Positions 16,866 through 25,809 of a stretch of 56,375 nucleotides of DNA are shown here, one piece after another (position 1 is the stretch's first letter; each line of letters opens with the position of its first letter). This stretch comes from Lachnospiraceae bacterium UBA5899. Its GTDB lineage: Bacteria > Bacillota > Clostridia > Lachnospirales > Lachnospiraceae. Below the pieces are notes generated by a model. The model did no database searches and was not told where the DNA came from. It saw nothing but the letters and a program-made list of their open reading frames with translations. The stretch lies in assembly GCA_002432425.1 (NCBI GenBank), contig DJEL01000008.1, positions 1-56,375 on the forward strand, written 5' to 3'. A program made the position numbers and the translations under genes.

Positions 16866-17978
16866 ATGAAGATACTTCACTGTGCGGATTTGCATATAGA
16901 CTCCCGCATGAACACAAATTTTGATGCGGAAAAAAGAAAAAAAAGAAAAGCGGAAATCTTAAACACCTACAGGCGGATGATAGAATATGCCGCAGAACAG
17001 GGCGTTGCCGCCATCCTCATTGCCGGGGATCTGTTTGACACGAATTCCGTTTCCCGGACTGCCATGAGCACCGTGTATACAAGCATCATAGAGCACCCCG
17101 ATATTGCGTTTTATTATCTGAAGGGCAACCACGATGTCAACAGCTTCTTGGCTTCCATGGAGGAAATCCCGGAGAACCTGCATTTGTTTTCCGACACCTG
17201 GCAGAGCTATGAAGTGGGAACGACCAAACGGGGTAGGGTGATGTTGTCCGGCGTGGAACTGACTGCGGAAAACAGCAGTCTGATTTATCCGGCGCTTTCT
17301 CTGGACAGCAGGGATTTCAATATCGTGACCCTGCACGGACAGAGTGCGGAATACCGCTCCAAGGACAAAACGGAAGTCATCAGCATGTCGCTTTTGAAAA
17401 ATAAAGGAATTGATTATCTGGCACTGGGACATGTGCACGCCCATGTGGTGGAAGCACTGGATGCCAGAGGAATTTACTGCTATCCGGGCTGCCTCGAGGG
17501 AAGAGGCTTTGACGAATGCGGGGAGCATGGGTTTGAAATGCTTACCATTGAAGAAGAAACCGGAACGCTTACCCATGAATTCATTCCGTTTGCCTACCGC
17601 AATCTGTATACCGTGCCGGTGGATGTGACGGGCTGCCTGCATTCCGATGAAATGATACAGAGGGCGGAAGAGGTGCTTCGGGAAAAGGATTATGCACCGG
17701 GCAGTTTACTGAAAATCGAGCTTACCGGGGAAGTGGATGTTTCCTGCGAATGCAATGTTTCCTATATACAGGAACGTTTTTCGCCCCGTTTTTTCTTTGT
17801 AAAAGTAAAAGACAGTACCCGGCTGAAGGTGGATTACACGGATTATCTTCTGGATGAGTCCTTAAAGGGCGAATTTGTCCGGAATGTCATGCAGGATACG
17901 ACCCTGACACCCGAAATGCAGAGTGAAATTATACGCTGTGGCTTGCAGGCACTTGCCGGAGAGGAGTTCGCAGGATGA
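16866..17978 (+). CDS. YhaO/SbcD-like DNA repair phosphoesterase
   Basis: A 370-aa calcineurin-like metallophosphoesterase. Metal-binding motifs: H-C-A-D-L-H-I-D (residues 5-12), A-G-D-L-F-D, K-G-N-H-D, L-H-G-Q and G-H-V-H-A-H. These are the motifs of the Mre11/SbcD nucleases; the pairing with a YhaN-like ATPase makes YhaO the closest type. Start 16866 begins right at the first motif (M-K-I-L-H-C-A-D); the earlier in-frame ATG lies in the leader. Its stop overlaps the next start (ATGA), so the two proteins are translated together and probably form a DNA-end processing complex. Confidence 0.9.
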   Translation: MKILHCADLHIDSRMNTNFDAEKRKKRKAEILNTYRRMIEYAAEQGVAAILIAGDLFDTNSVSRTAMSTVYTSIIEHPDIAFYYLKGNHDVNSFLASMEEIPENLHLFSDTWQSYEVGTTKRGRVMLSGVELTAENSSLIYPALSLDSRDFNIVTLHGQSAEYRSKDKTEVISMSLLKNKGIDYLALGHVHAHVVEALDARGIYCYPGCLEGRGFDECGEHGFEMLTIEEETGTLTHEFIPFAYRNLYTVPVDVTGCLHSDEMIQRAEEVLREKDYAPGSLLKIELTGEVDVSCECNVSYIQERFSPRFFFVKVKDSTRLKVDYTDYLLDESLKGEFVRNVMQDTTLTPEMQSEIIRCGLQALAGEEFAG

Positions 17979-20575
17979 AATTAATCAGTTGCTCCATTGA
18001 AAATTTTGGAAAATTAAACGAATACGAGAGAAACTTTTCGGAAGGAATTACGGTCTTTTTAGAGCGCAATGCCTGGGGAAAAAGCACACTGGCGGCATTT
18101 ATCAAGGTTATGTTTTTCGGCTTCGCCGGAGAAAGCAAAAAGCTTTTGGCGGACAGGGAGCGTGAAAAATACCGTCCCTGGAACAAGGGCACATACGGCG
18201 GAAAAATCGTCTTTGAAACCGGCGGAAAGCGTTACATTCTGCAGCGTACCTTCGGTGCGAAAGAAAAGGACGACAGCGCCGAACTCTACGATGCAACTAC
18301 CAATTTGCCCTCTAAGGATTTTTCCTGCGACAATATCGGCGAGACACTGTTCGGACTGGATGACAAGTCCTTCCTGCGCACGGTGTTTGTGGCGCAGAAT
18401 GAGGTAAATGTGCAGGAGGACGGAAAATGTGGCGTCAGCGACAGCATCAATGCGAAAATCGGCAACCTGACGGACGCCACGGACGATTTGACCAACTACG
18501 AAAGCGTCATCAAAGCCATGGCGGATGAGATGAACCGGCTTTCCCCCACCCGTTCCACCGGACAGATTAAAAAGCTTGCCTCGGAAATCGGCTCCTTAAG
18601 TGCGGAAGTGCGGCAGGAGGAAACCGTGGAAGGTACGTTGCAGGATGTGGAAGAACGATACCTGAAAGAAAAGGAAACCTGCCGGCAGATGAAGGCAAGG
18701 CAGAAGGAAGTGGATGAGGAATATTCCCGCTCCTTACTGACCGGTTCCTTACAGGATTTGCGTCGGGACTACGAAGAGAAAAAAGAAGAGGTACGCTTAA
18801 AGAGAACCCTGTTTGCGGGCAGTGTTCCCGAAGAGGATGAACTGGCGAACATGCAGGAACTGGGCAGGGAGCTGGACAGAGAGAAGAGCATTATGCAGGA
18901 AAACCGTCTGCTTGCCGAGGACGAGGAACGGCGGAAAGCATTGGCACATACGTTTTCGGCGGGGCTGCCGGAACAGGCAGAGCTGCTTTCCCGGAAGGAG
19001 CAGATTTCCCGTTACAAAGAGGCGCAGGGCGAACTTGCAGCGAGCAGACTTTCCCGGGAAGAAGAGGAACGCCTGCAGATTTTGTCGGAAACCTATCCGA
19101 AGGGCATGGCGGGAAAAGATGAAATCGATGATATGCTGGCAGACTGGAACCGCAAAAAGGCGGTGAAGGCGGAACTGGTACATAAAAAAATCCAGGCGGA
19201 ATTTTTGCAGAACCAGAACAAGCATAAGGAAAGACTGTTTTTCCTGTTTCTGGCGCTCGGCGCTATTCTGCTTATCGCAGGCGGCGTGCTGTTTTTAGTA
19301 AGCACTCCCGCGGCTATCATGGGACTGGCAGCAGGCATACTTATGCTGGGACTGGCGGTGATGAACCGTCCCACCGGCAAGGAAGAGGCAGCCGGTTATG
19401 CCAAAGAAGTGGAAGAGGACGAAGCAGGCATCAAGGCGGCGGAGGACAGAATGCAGTTGTTTTTCCGTGATTTTGAGCTGCGCGGCTACCCGGATACCGT
19501 GGAAGCTGTCCTTTACGATATGCGGAGAGATGAGGCAGAATACGATAGGCTGCACCGGAAAAAAGAGCAGGCTGCCGAGCCGGAAAAAGTAGCGCGGGCA
19601 GAGGAAATGCTGGCGGACATTACGGCGTATCTGCGGAAGTTTTACCCTACCATTCATATTAACGAAAACAACATTTCCGAAAGCTTTGAACTTCTGTGGC
19701 GGGAGGCACTGGAATACAGCGAGCTGAAACGCAAGAAGGACGCTTTCGACAAGGCAAAGGAAGCCTATGAGGATGCGGACGAAGTGATTGGCGCTTTCCT
19801 TCAGAAAATCGGTCAGACGCCCCACCCCGACCGGGTAAAGCAGCTTAAGGATATTCACGAGCAGCTTATCCGCTACCATGCTGCCTATGAAGAGCTGGAA
19901 AAGGCTTCTTCCAAGTTAAAGGAATTTGAAGAAAGCAATGCAGATGTGCAGGCGGCTGCGGCAGAAGCGGCGGGCACACAGGTGCGCAGCAAGGAAGAAA
20001 TCCAGGCGGAGAAGCAGAAGCTGGAAACAGATATTTCGGACACCGAGAGAGTAATACGGGCTTACGAAAAGCAGATGGAGGAATTAAGGGAACGCGTCGG
20101 AAGCGTGGAGGAAGCCAAGGAGCGTCTGGAGCAGCTTTCGGAAGAAAAAGAGGAGCTGGCTCACCGATATGATGTAGTGGACAAAACGAAGCAGTATTTG
20201 TCACAGGCGAAGGAAAACCTGACCGCCAGATACCGTGACCCCATCATGAACGGCTTTAACAAATATTATGAAATGCTGACCGGATGCCTGCCCAGGGAAT
20301 ACAAAATGGATGCCAACATCAGCCTGACGAAGGAAGAAAGCGGCGGCAGAAGACAGATTACCGCACTCAGCAGCGGCTGGCAGGATTTGGTAAACATCTG
20401 CCTGCGTATGGCGCTTGTGGATGCCATGTATAAGGAAGAAAAGCCCTTCCTTGTCATGGATGACCCGTTTGTCAATCTGGACAAAGAAAAAATGGAGCTT
20501 GCCAAAGGGTTCTTACGGGCTATCTCCAAAGAATACCAGGTGCTCTACTTCACCTGTCATGAGAGCAGAATTTAA
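17975..20575 (+). CDS. YhaN-like (SbcC/Rad50-type) AAA ATPase
   Basis: An 866-aa ATPase: Walker A N-A-W-G-K-S-T-L (about residues 33-40), long coiled-coil arms, and Walker B F-L-V-M-D-D-P-F-V-N-L-D near the C-terminus with the signature-like L-S-S-G-W-Q-D-L. Unusually, the middle (about 417-467) holds two adjacent hydrophobic segments that can form a membrane hairpin, as in YhaN-type proteins but not in SbcC. The zinc-hook CxxC is not present. Likely partners with the upstream phosphoesterase in membrane-associated DNA repair. Confidence 0.88.
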   Translation: MKLISCSIENFGKLNEYERNFSEGITVFLERNAWGKSTLAAFIKVMFFGFAGESKKLLADREREKYRPWNKGTYGGKIVFETGGKRYILQRTFGAKEKDDSAELYDATTNLPSKDFSCDNIGETLFGLDDKSFLRTVFVAQNEVNVQEDGKCGVSDSINAKIGNLTDATDDLTNYESVIKAMADEMNRLSPTRSTGQIKKLASEIGSLSAEVRQEETVEGTLQDVEERYLKEKETCRQMKARQKEVDEEYSRSLLTGSLQDLRRDYEEKKEEVRLKRTLFAGSVPEEDELANMQELGRELDREKSIMQENRLLAEDEERRKALAHTFSAGLPEQAELLSRKEQISRYKEAQGELAASRLSREEEERLQILSETYPKGMAGKDEIDDMLADWNRKKAVKAELVHKKIQAEFLQNQNKHKERLFFLFLALGAILLIAGGVLFLVSTPAAIMGLAAGILMLGLAVMNRPTGKEEAAGYAKEVEEDEAGIKAAEDRMQLFFRDFELRGYPDTVEAVLYDMRRDEAEYDRLHRKKEQAAEPEKVARAEEMLADITAYLRKFYPTIHINENNISESFELLWREALEYSELKRKKDAFDKAKEAYEDADEVIGAFLQKIGQTPHPDRVKQLKDIHEQLIRYHAAYEELEKASSKLKEFEESNADVQAAAAEAAGTQVRSKEEIQAEKQKLETDISDTERVIRAYEKQMEELRERVGSVEEAKERLEQLSEEKEELAHRYDVVDKTKQYLSQAKENLTARYRDPIMNGFNKYYEMLTGCLPREYKMDANISLTKEESGGRRQITALSSGWQDLVNICLRMALVDAMYKEEKPFLVMDDPFVNLDKEKMELAKGFLRAISKEYQVLYFTCHESRI

Positions 20576-20586
20576 GAGGAAATTGC

Positions 20587-21285
20587 ATGAAAAAGAGATA
20601 TTTTGTATTGTTGGTTTTGTGTGTATCTTTACTGGCTGGCTGCGGTACGGATAAGGGCACCGCAGACAACGATGGTATTCTGACCCCGGAATATGTGTGT
20701 GAAGAATTCGGTATAGATGAGTCCGAATTTGAGGGAGTCGATTTTGATGCCTTTGTCAGCTATTATGGACTGACTTATGACAACATTGGGGAAGGTGACC
20801 TGCAGTTTTTACTCAACGACTACAAAGCCATGGAGAATAAAACCGAAATCCCCGATTACACATCCATGAAAGTTACAACGGACAAATTCCTGCAGGAATA
20901 TCAGGATAAGGCAGAGATGGTTGTCATTGAAGATGTAAAGGGAGAAACCTGTCAGATAACCATTCTTGATTTTGAACTGGGAAAGGTATTTTCCGCAAGC
21001 GGAAGTCTGAATAATATAACTGCGGCTGATATTGTACGGGATGCGGACGATACGGTTAAAAAGGTTGTCATGGACAGCATGGACAAGAACAATATCTGCA
21101 ACTGGGCAGCTCCCAAGGAAAGTTCGGATGAAGATATCACAGGCACGGAAGCAGAGTGCACAATCATTATCAAATTGAACGATGAAACCTGCTATGGAAT
21201 TTCCTATAAGCCGGGCAATGCCGCTGACGATATGGACAATTTCGTCAGCGACATGGAGGCGATTGCATCCCTTTCGGGAAAATGA
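20587..21285 (+). CDS. lipoprotein of unknown function
   Basis: A 232-aa lipoprotein: signal peptide with lipobox L-A-G-C, Cys19. The mature part is acidic with a short N-terminal helical region (E-E-F-G-I-D-E-S-E-F) and a C-terminal domain containing I-I-I-K-L-N-D-E-T-C-Y-G-I-S-Y, possibly an alpha/beta fold. No recognised family. It starts 11 bases after the yhaN-like stop behind AAGAGGA, so may be on the same transcript. Confidence 0.75.
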   Translation: MKKRYFVLLVLCVSLLAGCGTDKGTADNDGILTPEYVCEEFGIDESEFEGVDFDAFVSYYGLTYDNIGEGDLQFLLNDYKAMENKTEIPDYTSMKVTTDKFLQEYQDKAEMVVIEDVKGETCQITILDFELGKVFSASGSLNNITAADIVRDADDTVKKVVMDSMDKNNICNWAAPKESSDEDITGTEAECTIIIKLNDETCYGISYKPGNAADDMDNFVSDMEAIASLSGK

Positions 21286-21330
21286 TACTTTATTTTATGA
21301 GAGATATTATAAAGTACACGGGGGAAAGCC

Positions 21331-22020
21331 ATGAAAGAGGAAATGTTCATTAAGCTGAGCTGGCTGATATATAAAAAAGGAATGTTGAAAAACATCCCTT
21401 TGCTGACAAGCGAAAATCCGAAAAAGGTTTATAAGAAAGCCGGAAGGTTGTATAAACAGGAACTGCAACAGTTGGACGAGTATGGGACAGGTGATGTCCT
21501 GAAAACAAATTTGACCTACGGAGTTATGATTTATTCTCTATATGCAAGCTGTGAGGAAAAGCCCGGCGTCAATGAACTGAGTCAGTTCTGCCGAAATGTG
21601 GTATTAACGTCAAAGCTGGCGAGTAACCTGCTGGCAAGTGTGGATATGACCAGTGAGAAGCGTATTGAATATCAGAAGGAAGTGGCGAAAAAGAGCCGGA
21701 ATGCGACACATCCGTATACATGGCAGTACGAAATTACGGACGTAGGGGATAAAAGATTTACGGCGGAGTTTCACAGATGTGGAATTTATGATTATTTCAA
21801 AGCCAAGGGACATCCCGAATTAACCCCAGCTATGTGTATGATGGACTATGCATATTGTGAGGTGCAAAAGCACATTTTCCTGCGGAAGGAAACTCTTGCG
21901 ACAGGAGGAAGTGTCTGCGATTGCACGTATATATCCAAAGATATTGCCGCCAAAGATGAGTGGCAGGAATACGAAAATGACAGGCAGAATGAAGCCGCAC
22001 GCGGGGGAATTAGCCTGTAA
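21331..22020 (+). CDS. L-2-amino-thiazoline-4-carboxylate hydrolase family protein
   Basis: A 229-aa cytoplasmic protein. The middle and end (F-H-R-C-G-I-Y-D-Y-F-K, M-C-M-M-D-Y-A-Y and S-V-C-D-C-T-Y) resemble the family named after L-2-amino-thiazoline-4-carboxylate (ATC) hydrolase, in which the conserved Cys/Asp stretches lie in this order. In Pseudomonas the enzyme opens the thiazoline ring toward cysteine; in gut Clostridia most members are uncharacterised. Start has GGGGGAAAG just upstream. Ends before a repeat region and a terminator. The substrate here is not known. Confidence 0.65.
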   Translation: MKEEMFIKLSWLIYKKGMLKNIPLLTSENPKKVYKKAGRLYKQELQQLDEYGTGDVLKTNLTYGVMIYSLYASCEEKPGVNELSQFCRNVVLTSKLASNLLASVDMTSEKRIEYQKEVAKKSRNATHPYTWQYEITDVGDKRFTAEFHRCGIYDYFKAKGHPELTPAMCMMDYAYCEVQKHIFLRKETLATGGSVCDCTYISKDIAAKDEWQEYENDRQNEAARGGISL

Positions 22021-22050
22021 GCGAGGGCTTCCGACAGGTTTAAAACCAGA

Positions 22051-22172
22051 TTACGCGGAAATGCGGGAAATGGGTCAAAATCCGTGTAAAGTTTGAAAAC
22101 GGTTTACGTGGGAAAGAGGGAAACGGGTCAAAATCCGCGTAAGCCCCCCAAAAATCCTACGCGGAAATGAGC
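22051..22172 (+). repeat. 53-bp-period palindromic repeat, 2.3 copies
   Basis: Units begin at 22051, 22104 and 22157 (exactly 53 bp apart). The first two have a 39-nt body whose ends pair (TTACGYGG... / ...CCGYGTAA) and share GGGTCAAAATCC; the third is a partial copy (TACGCGGAAATGAG). Not coding (53 is not a multiple of 3). It lies after the stop of the ATC-hydrolase-like gene. Confidence 0.85.
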
Positions 22173-22200
22173 CCTCTCCCATATTTATGACAAGAAAGAA

Positions 22201-22244
22201 ACCGGTGCGCTGTCCCGATAAGGGACGGCGGCACCGGTCTTTTT
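22201..22244 (+). terminator. strong, probably bidirectional terminator
   Basis: ACCGGTGC (22201-22208) pairs with GCACCGGT (22231-22238); an inner GTCCC / GGGAC stem is nested inside. CTTTTT follows on the plus strand and a T-rich stretch on the minus strand. It separates the convergent hydrolase-like and pilT genes. Confidence 0.85.
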
Positions 22245-22331
22245 CTGTAAATAAGCAACCACACATTATGCAAAAAGCACGCACGATGCGGCACATGCCA
22301 TGTGAAGCAGCCCGTGCGGCGCAGTTCGCAC

Positions 22332-23381
22332 TTAGTACAGCGCCTTCTCCAGGGAGGCAGGGTCGGAGGAAACCTTCAGGGCTTCATCGCGGGTGACCTT
22401 GCCGTCGTTGACAAGAGCAATCAGGTCGTCGTTCAAGCAGTGCATGCCCTCTTTTCTGCCGGACTGCAGCATGCTGGGAATCTGAATGGTCTTGTTCTCA
22501 CGGATGAGGTTTGAAATTGCCACGTTGGCAATCATGATTTCCGTTGCGATGACACGTCCGCTGCCGTCAGCTAAAGGAAGAAGCTGCTGGGTGATGACAC
22601 CGCGGATAACGCTGGCAAACTGGGAACGAATCTGGGCCTGTCCGTCAATGGGACATGCATCGATGATACGTTCGACGGTCTGGGCGGCACTGGTGGTATG
22701 TAAGGTGGAAAGCACCAGGTGACCGGTTTCAGCGGCGCTGATAGCGGCACTGATGGTTTCAAAGTCTCTCATTTCACCTACTAAGATAATGTCAGGGTCT
22801 TCACGCAGGGCGGAACGAAGAGCGGAAGCAAAGGAAGGCACGTCCTTTCCGACTTCACGCTGATGAATCATGGCGCGGTTATGCGGGTAAACATACTCAA
22901 TAGGGTCTTCAATGGTCATGATATGGCGGGAAGTGGTCTTGTTGATGTGGTCAACCATGGATGCCAGGGTGGTGGACTTACCGCTTCCGGTAGGACCGGT
23001 AACCAGGACAAGACCTCTGGGCATTTCGGAAAGCTCTCTGACTACATCGGGCAGACCGAGCTGGGAAAACGTGGGAATTTCCTGCTTTAACAGACGGATG
23101 CTTGCCGCTAAATTGTTGCGCTGGTGGTAAATGTTGGCGCGAATACGGGTACCGTCACGAAGCATGCAGCCTACGTCCAAGTCTTCCCCCGAAGTGACTA
23201 ACTCTACCTGCTTCTGGTCCAGAATGGCAAAAATCATGTTGCGGGACTCTTCCGCTGTGGGACAGTCGGGAAGAATTTCCAGAGTACCGTAACGACGTAC
23301 CGCTAAGTTGGTGCCGACCGTGATATGAATATCGGAACAGTCGGTCTTTTTGGCATATGCCATCAGTTCTTCAAAGTTCAT
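22332..23381 (-). CDS. pilT: type IV pilus retraction ATPase PilT
   Basis: A 349-aa secretion-type ATPase. Walker A G-P-T-G-S-G-K-S-T (about 126-134), Asp box I-E-D-P-I-E-Y, Walker B D-P-D-I-I-L-V-G-E-M-R-D and His box T-G-H-L-V-L-S-T-L-H-T-T. This is the classic PilT pattern, powering pilus disassembly. GGAGGAG precedes the ATG at 23381; an upstream in-frame ATG adds 28 unrelated residues. No other pil genes are in the window, so it is a detached member. Confidence 0.95.
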   Translation of the reverse strand: MNFEELMAYAKKTDCSDIHITVGTNLAVRRYGTLEILPDCPTAEESRNMIFAILDQKQVELVTSGEDLDVGCMLRDGTRIRANIYHQRNNLAASIRLLKQEIPTFSQLGLPDVVRELSEMPRGLVLVTGPTGSGKSTTLASMVDHINKTTSRHIMTIEDPIEYVYPHNRAMIHQREVGKDVPSFASALRSALREDPDIILVGEMRDFETISAAISAAETGHLVLSTLHTTSAAQTVERIIDACPIDGQAQIRSQFASVIRGVITQQLLPLADGSGRVIATEIMIANVAISNLIRENKTIQIPSMLQSGRKEGMHCLNDDLIALVNDGKVTRDEALKVSSDPASLEKALY

Positions 23382-23505
23382 GTGTTCTCCTCCTACACTA
23401 TTATATAGTTTCATAAAAATATTATATGGTATAATGGCGAAAATAGAAAGAAATTTTTTGCACAAGTTTTGCGATAGACTGGAGAAAAAATAACGACTTC
23501 ACAAT

Positions 23506-23534
23506 TTTACATTTTTTGGCAACTATGTTATAGT
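23506..23534 (+). promoter_or_regulatory. promoter of the MerR gene
   Basis: TTTACA (23506-23511), 17-bp spacer, TATAGT (23529-23534). The leader to the ATG is about 110 bases. Confidence 0.55.
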
Positions 23535-23654
23535 GAAAAATAATGATAAATAAGTGGCAGTAAATCTGGCAATAACGCTTGTGACCGCTGCAAAAAAGAG
23601 AAACTGAAAGAAACATTAGCAAAAAAAATGGACACACTGAAAGAAGGTGCAGCC

Positions 23655-24509
23655 ATGGAGAATTATTTAAACATCACACAGCTTGCAAGGCTTCGGAATG
23701 CTACTACGGAAACCCTGAGGCACTACGACAGGATAGGACTCCTAAAGCCCGCCTACGTGGACCCGGACACCGGTTACCGGTACTATTCCACGGAGCAGGT
23801 GGAGGTTTTCGACACCATCATGGACCTAAGGGATATGGGACTCCCCCTGAAAGAAATACAGGAGTTCATGAACCACAGGAATGTGGAGAATTCCTACGAA
23901 ATTTTATCAAAGAAGGCGGACGAGCTGCGGCAGGAAATTGCCGAGAAGCAGAAAATGCTTCTGCAGATTGAGCAGAAAACCACCTACATCAATATGGTAA
24001 AGAATGAAAAGCTGTTTTCCTTAAAGCAATGGAGCATCACCCACATCGGCAAACGGAGCATGGTCATCTCCCGGGCAAAGGAAAAGGATTTGAGCGACTT
24101 TATTTACGAATTTACCAGACTGCGGAAAAATCTGTCGGATGATTTCAATGTATTCGGCACCAATATTTCCGGCTCCCTTATAGACCCGGTTTCCTTTCTG
24201 CACGGCGGAAAGGAAAGGCTGCTGCGCTATCCGGCGCTGCCTTACGGCATCTGTGAGGAAAAAATCCGTTACGGCGAACTGACGGAGCTGCCGGAGGCGG
24301 ACTATCTGGTCTGCTTTGGAAAAGGGATGCTGACGGCGAAGTCACCCCAGCTTACCCAAATACGCCGGTATCTTTTGGAAAACAGCTATGAAATTACAGG
24401 GTATCTGTACGAAAGGGACATCATTGACATTTCTCTTACCAACAACCCGGAAGAAGTCATTTACAAGCTGGAAATCCCGGTGCGGAAAACCGACGGAAAA
24501 GAAAATTAA
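23655..24509 (+). CDS. MerR-family transcriptional regulator
   Basis: A 284-aa regulator: winged helix (residues 1-75: 'L-R-H-Y-D-R-I-G-L-L-K-P', 'D-P-D-T-G-Y-R-Y-Y'), a dimerisation coiled coil (about 78-120), and an effector domain of about 160 residues reminiscent of the multidrug-sensing (GyrI-like) class. Start 23655 follows GAAGGTG; the ATG at 23628 would add 9 residues without a ribosome site. It faces forward onto a MerR-type promoter 20 bases past its own stop, before the pot operon, which is its obvious target. The wide effector domain suggests a small organic ligand such as a polyamine or guanidino compound (inference). Confidence 0.92.
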   Translation: MENYLNITQLARLRNATTETLRHYDRIGLLKPAYVDPDTGYRYYSTEQVEVFDTIMDLRDMGLPLKEIQEFMNHRNVENSYEILSKKADELRQEIAEKQKMLLQIEQKTTYINMVKNEKLFSLKQWSITHIGKRSMVISRAKEKDLSDFIYEFTRLRKNLSDDFNVFGTNISGSLIDPVSFLHGGKERLLRYPALPYGICEEKIRYGELTELPEADYLVCFGKGMLTAKSPQLTQIRRYLLENSYEITGYLYERDIIDISLTNNPEEVIYKLEIPVRKTDGKEN

Positions 24510-24528
24510 AAAAATTTATCAAAATGTA

Positions 24529-24559
24529 TTGACCTTTGTGTTACACAAAGGTATATAGT
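24529..24559 (+). promoter_or_regulatory. MerR-type promoter/operator of the pot operon
   Basis: TTGACC (24529-24534) and TATAGT (24554-24559) are 19 bp apart, the over-long spacer typical of MerR-activated promoters. The spacer is filled by a perfect dyad: ACCTTTGTG (24532-24540), TTA, CACAAAGGT (24544-24552). The upstream MerR protein should bind here. Confidence 0.82.
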
Positions 24560-24608
24560 GCGTAATAACACAAAACAAGAAGCCAAAAACGTATGACAAC
24601 CAACACTC

Positions 24609-24644
24609 AAAGGAGAGCGAATTCAGTATTTGCTCTCCTTTTTG
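24609..24644 (+). terminator. leader terminator between MerR promoter and potA
   Basis: AAAGGAGAGC (24609-24618) pairs perfectly with GCTCTCCTTT (24632-24641), 13-nt loop, followed by T-rich sequence. It lies about 45 bases after the predicted transcription start and 60 bases before the potA ATG, so it either attenuates the operon or ends a short RNA of about 80 nt. The stem's GGAGAG is not the potA ribosome site. Confidence 0.8.
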
Positions 24645-24702
24645 TTTTGGAAAAATAAGGAAAACGGTGCGGTTTCAGACAGGAAGCAGGAAGGTGAAAG
24701 CT

Positions 24703-25806
24703 ATGAAAAAAGAAAATAACATGATTGAACTCATAGGCGTAACAAAACAATTCGGAGACATGACGGCAGTCAACCACATCAACCTTACTGTTAAGGAAGG
24801 TGAATTTATGACATTCTTAGGACCTTCCGGCTGTGGTAAGACGACTACCCTCCGTATGATAGCCGGATTTGAAGACCCCACGGACGGCAAGATTTTCATC
24901 GACCATACCGACTGTGACAACGTACCGGCAAACTTAAGAGATGTCAATACCGTCTTTCAGAACTATGCGCTGTTTCCCCATTTGTCCATCCGGGACAACA
25001 TCGCATTCGGTTTAAAGTTAAAGAAGCTTCCCAAGGCGGAAATCGATAAAAAAGTGGACAAGATGGTGGAGCTTATCAAATTAGAGGAGCACATCAACAA
25101 AAAGCCCTCCCAGCTTTCCGGCGGACAGAAGCAGAGAGTTGCCATTGCAAGGTCCTTAGTAAATGAGCCGAAAGTACTGCTTTTAGATGAGCCTCTGGGA
25201 GCGCTGGACTTGAAGCTCCGCAAAGAAATGCAGATTGAATTAAAGCATCTGCAGAGAGAACTGGGGATTACCTTTATCTATGTCACCCATGACCAGGAAG
25301 AAGCGCTTACCATTTCCGACCGTATCGCCATCATGAACAAGGGCAACATCGAACAGCTCGGCACGGCGGAGGAAATTTACGATACGCCCAAAACAAAATT
25401 TGCAGCCAACTTCATCGGCGAGACCAATATTTTAACCGGCTTTATTGTTTCCCAGGATAGCGACAAGACGACGGTCAACCTGCACAACCAGATACTTACC
25501 GTTTACGATACGGAGAAAAAGTACAGGGACGGACAGAAAATATGCGTCTGTGTCAGACCGGAAAACATGCACTTTGTGGACTATCTGGACAACTACGAAG
25601 AGGACAGATACAATACCATCACCTGTATCTACGAAGAACAGATTTACATCGGCAACTTAAGAAGACATATCCTTCACACACCGGAGGGCGAAGTCGTAAA
25701 GATTACCCGGTACGCCAGAAAGGGAGAAACCTACAAGCGAGGCGATTACGTGAAGGTCTGCTTCAGCAAAAAGCGCTGCATACTGGTGGAAGATGAGGAG
25801 GTGTAG
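24703..25806 (+). CDS. potA: spermidine/putrescine-type ABC ATPase PotA
   Basis: A 367-aa ATP-binding protein: Walker A G-P-S-G-C-G-K-T-T, Q-loop V-F-Q-N-Y-A-L-F-P-H, signature L-S-G-G-Q-K-Q-R, Walker B L-L-L-D-E-P-L-G-A-L-D, then a C-terminal TOBE-like regulatory domain (about 280-365). The length and Q-loop fit the polyamine subfamily. Start 24703 has GAAGGTG about 8 bases upstream. First gene of the operon, 4 bases before potB. Confidence 0.93.
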   Translation: MKKENNMIELIGVTKQFGDMTAVNHINLTVKEGEFMTFLGPSGCGKTTTLRMIAGFEDPTDGKIFIDHTDCDNVPANLRDVNTVFQNYALFPHLSIRDNIAFGLKLKKLPKAEIDKKVDKMVELIKLEEHINKKPSQLSGGQKQRVAIARSLVNEPKVLLLDEPLGALDLKLRKEMQIELKHLQRELGITFIYVTHDQEEALTISDRIAIMNKGNIEQLGTAEEIYDTPKTKFAANFIGETNILTGFIVSQDSDKTTVNLHNQILTVYDTEKKYRDGQKICVCVRPENMHFVDYLDNYEEDRYNTITCIYEEQIYIGNLRRHILHTPEGEVVKITRYARKGETYKRGDYVKVCFSKKRCILVEDEEV

Positions 25807-25809
25807 CGG

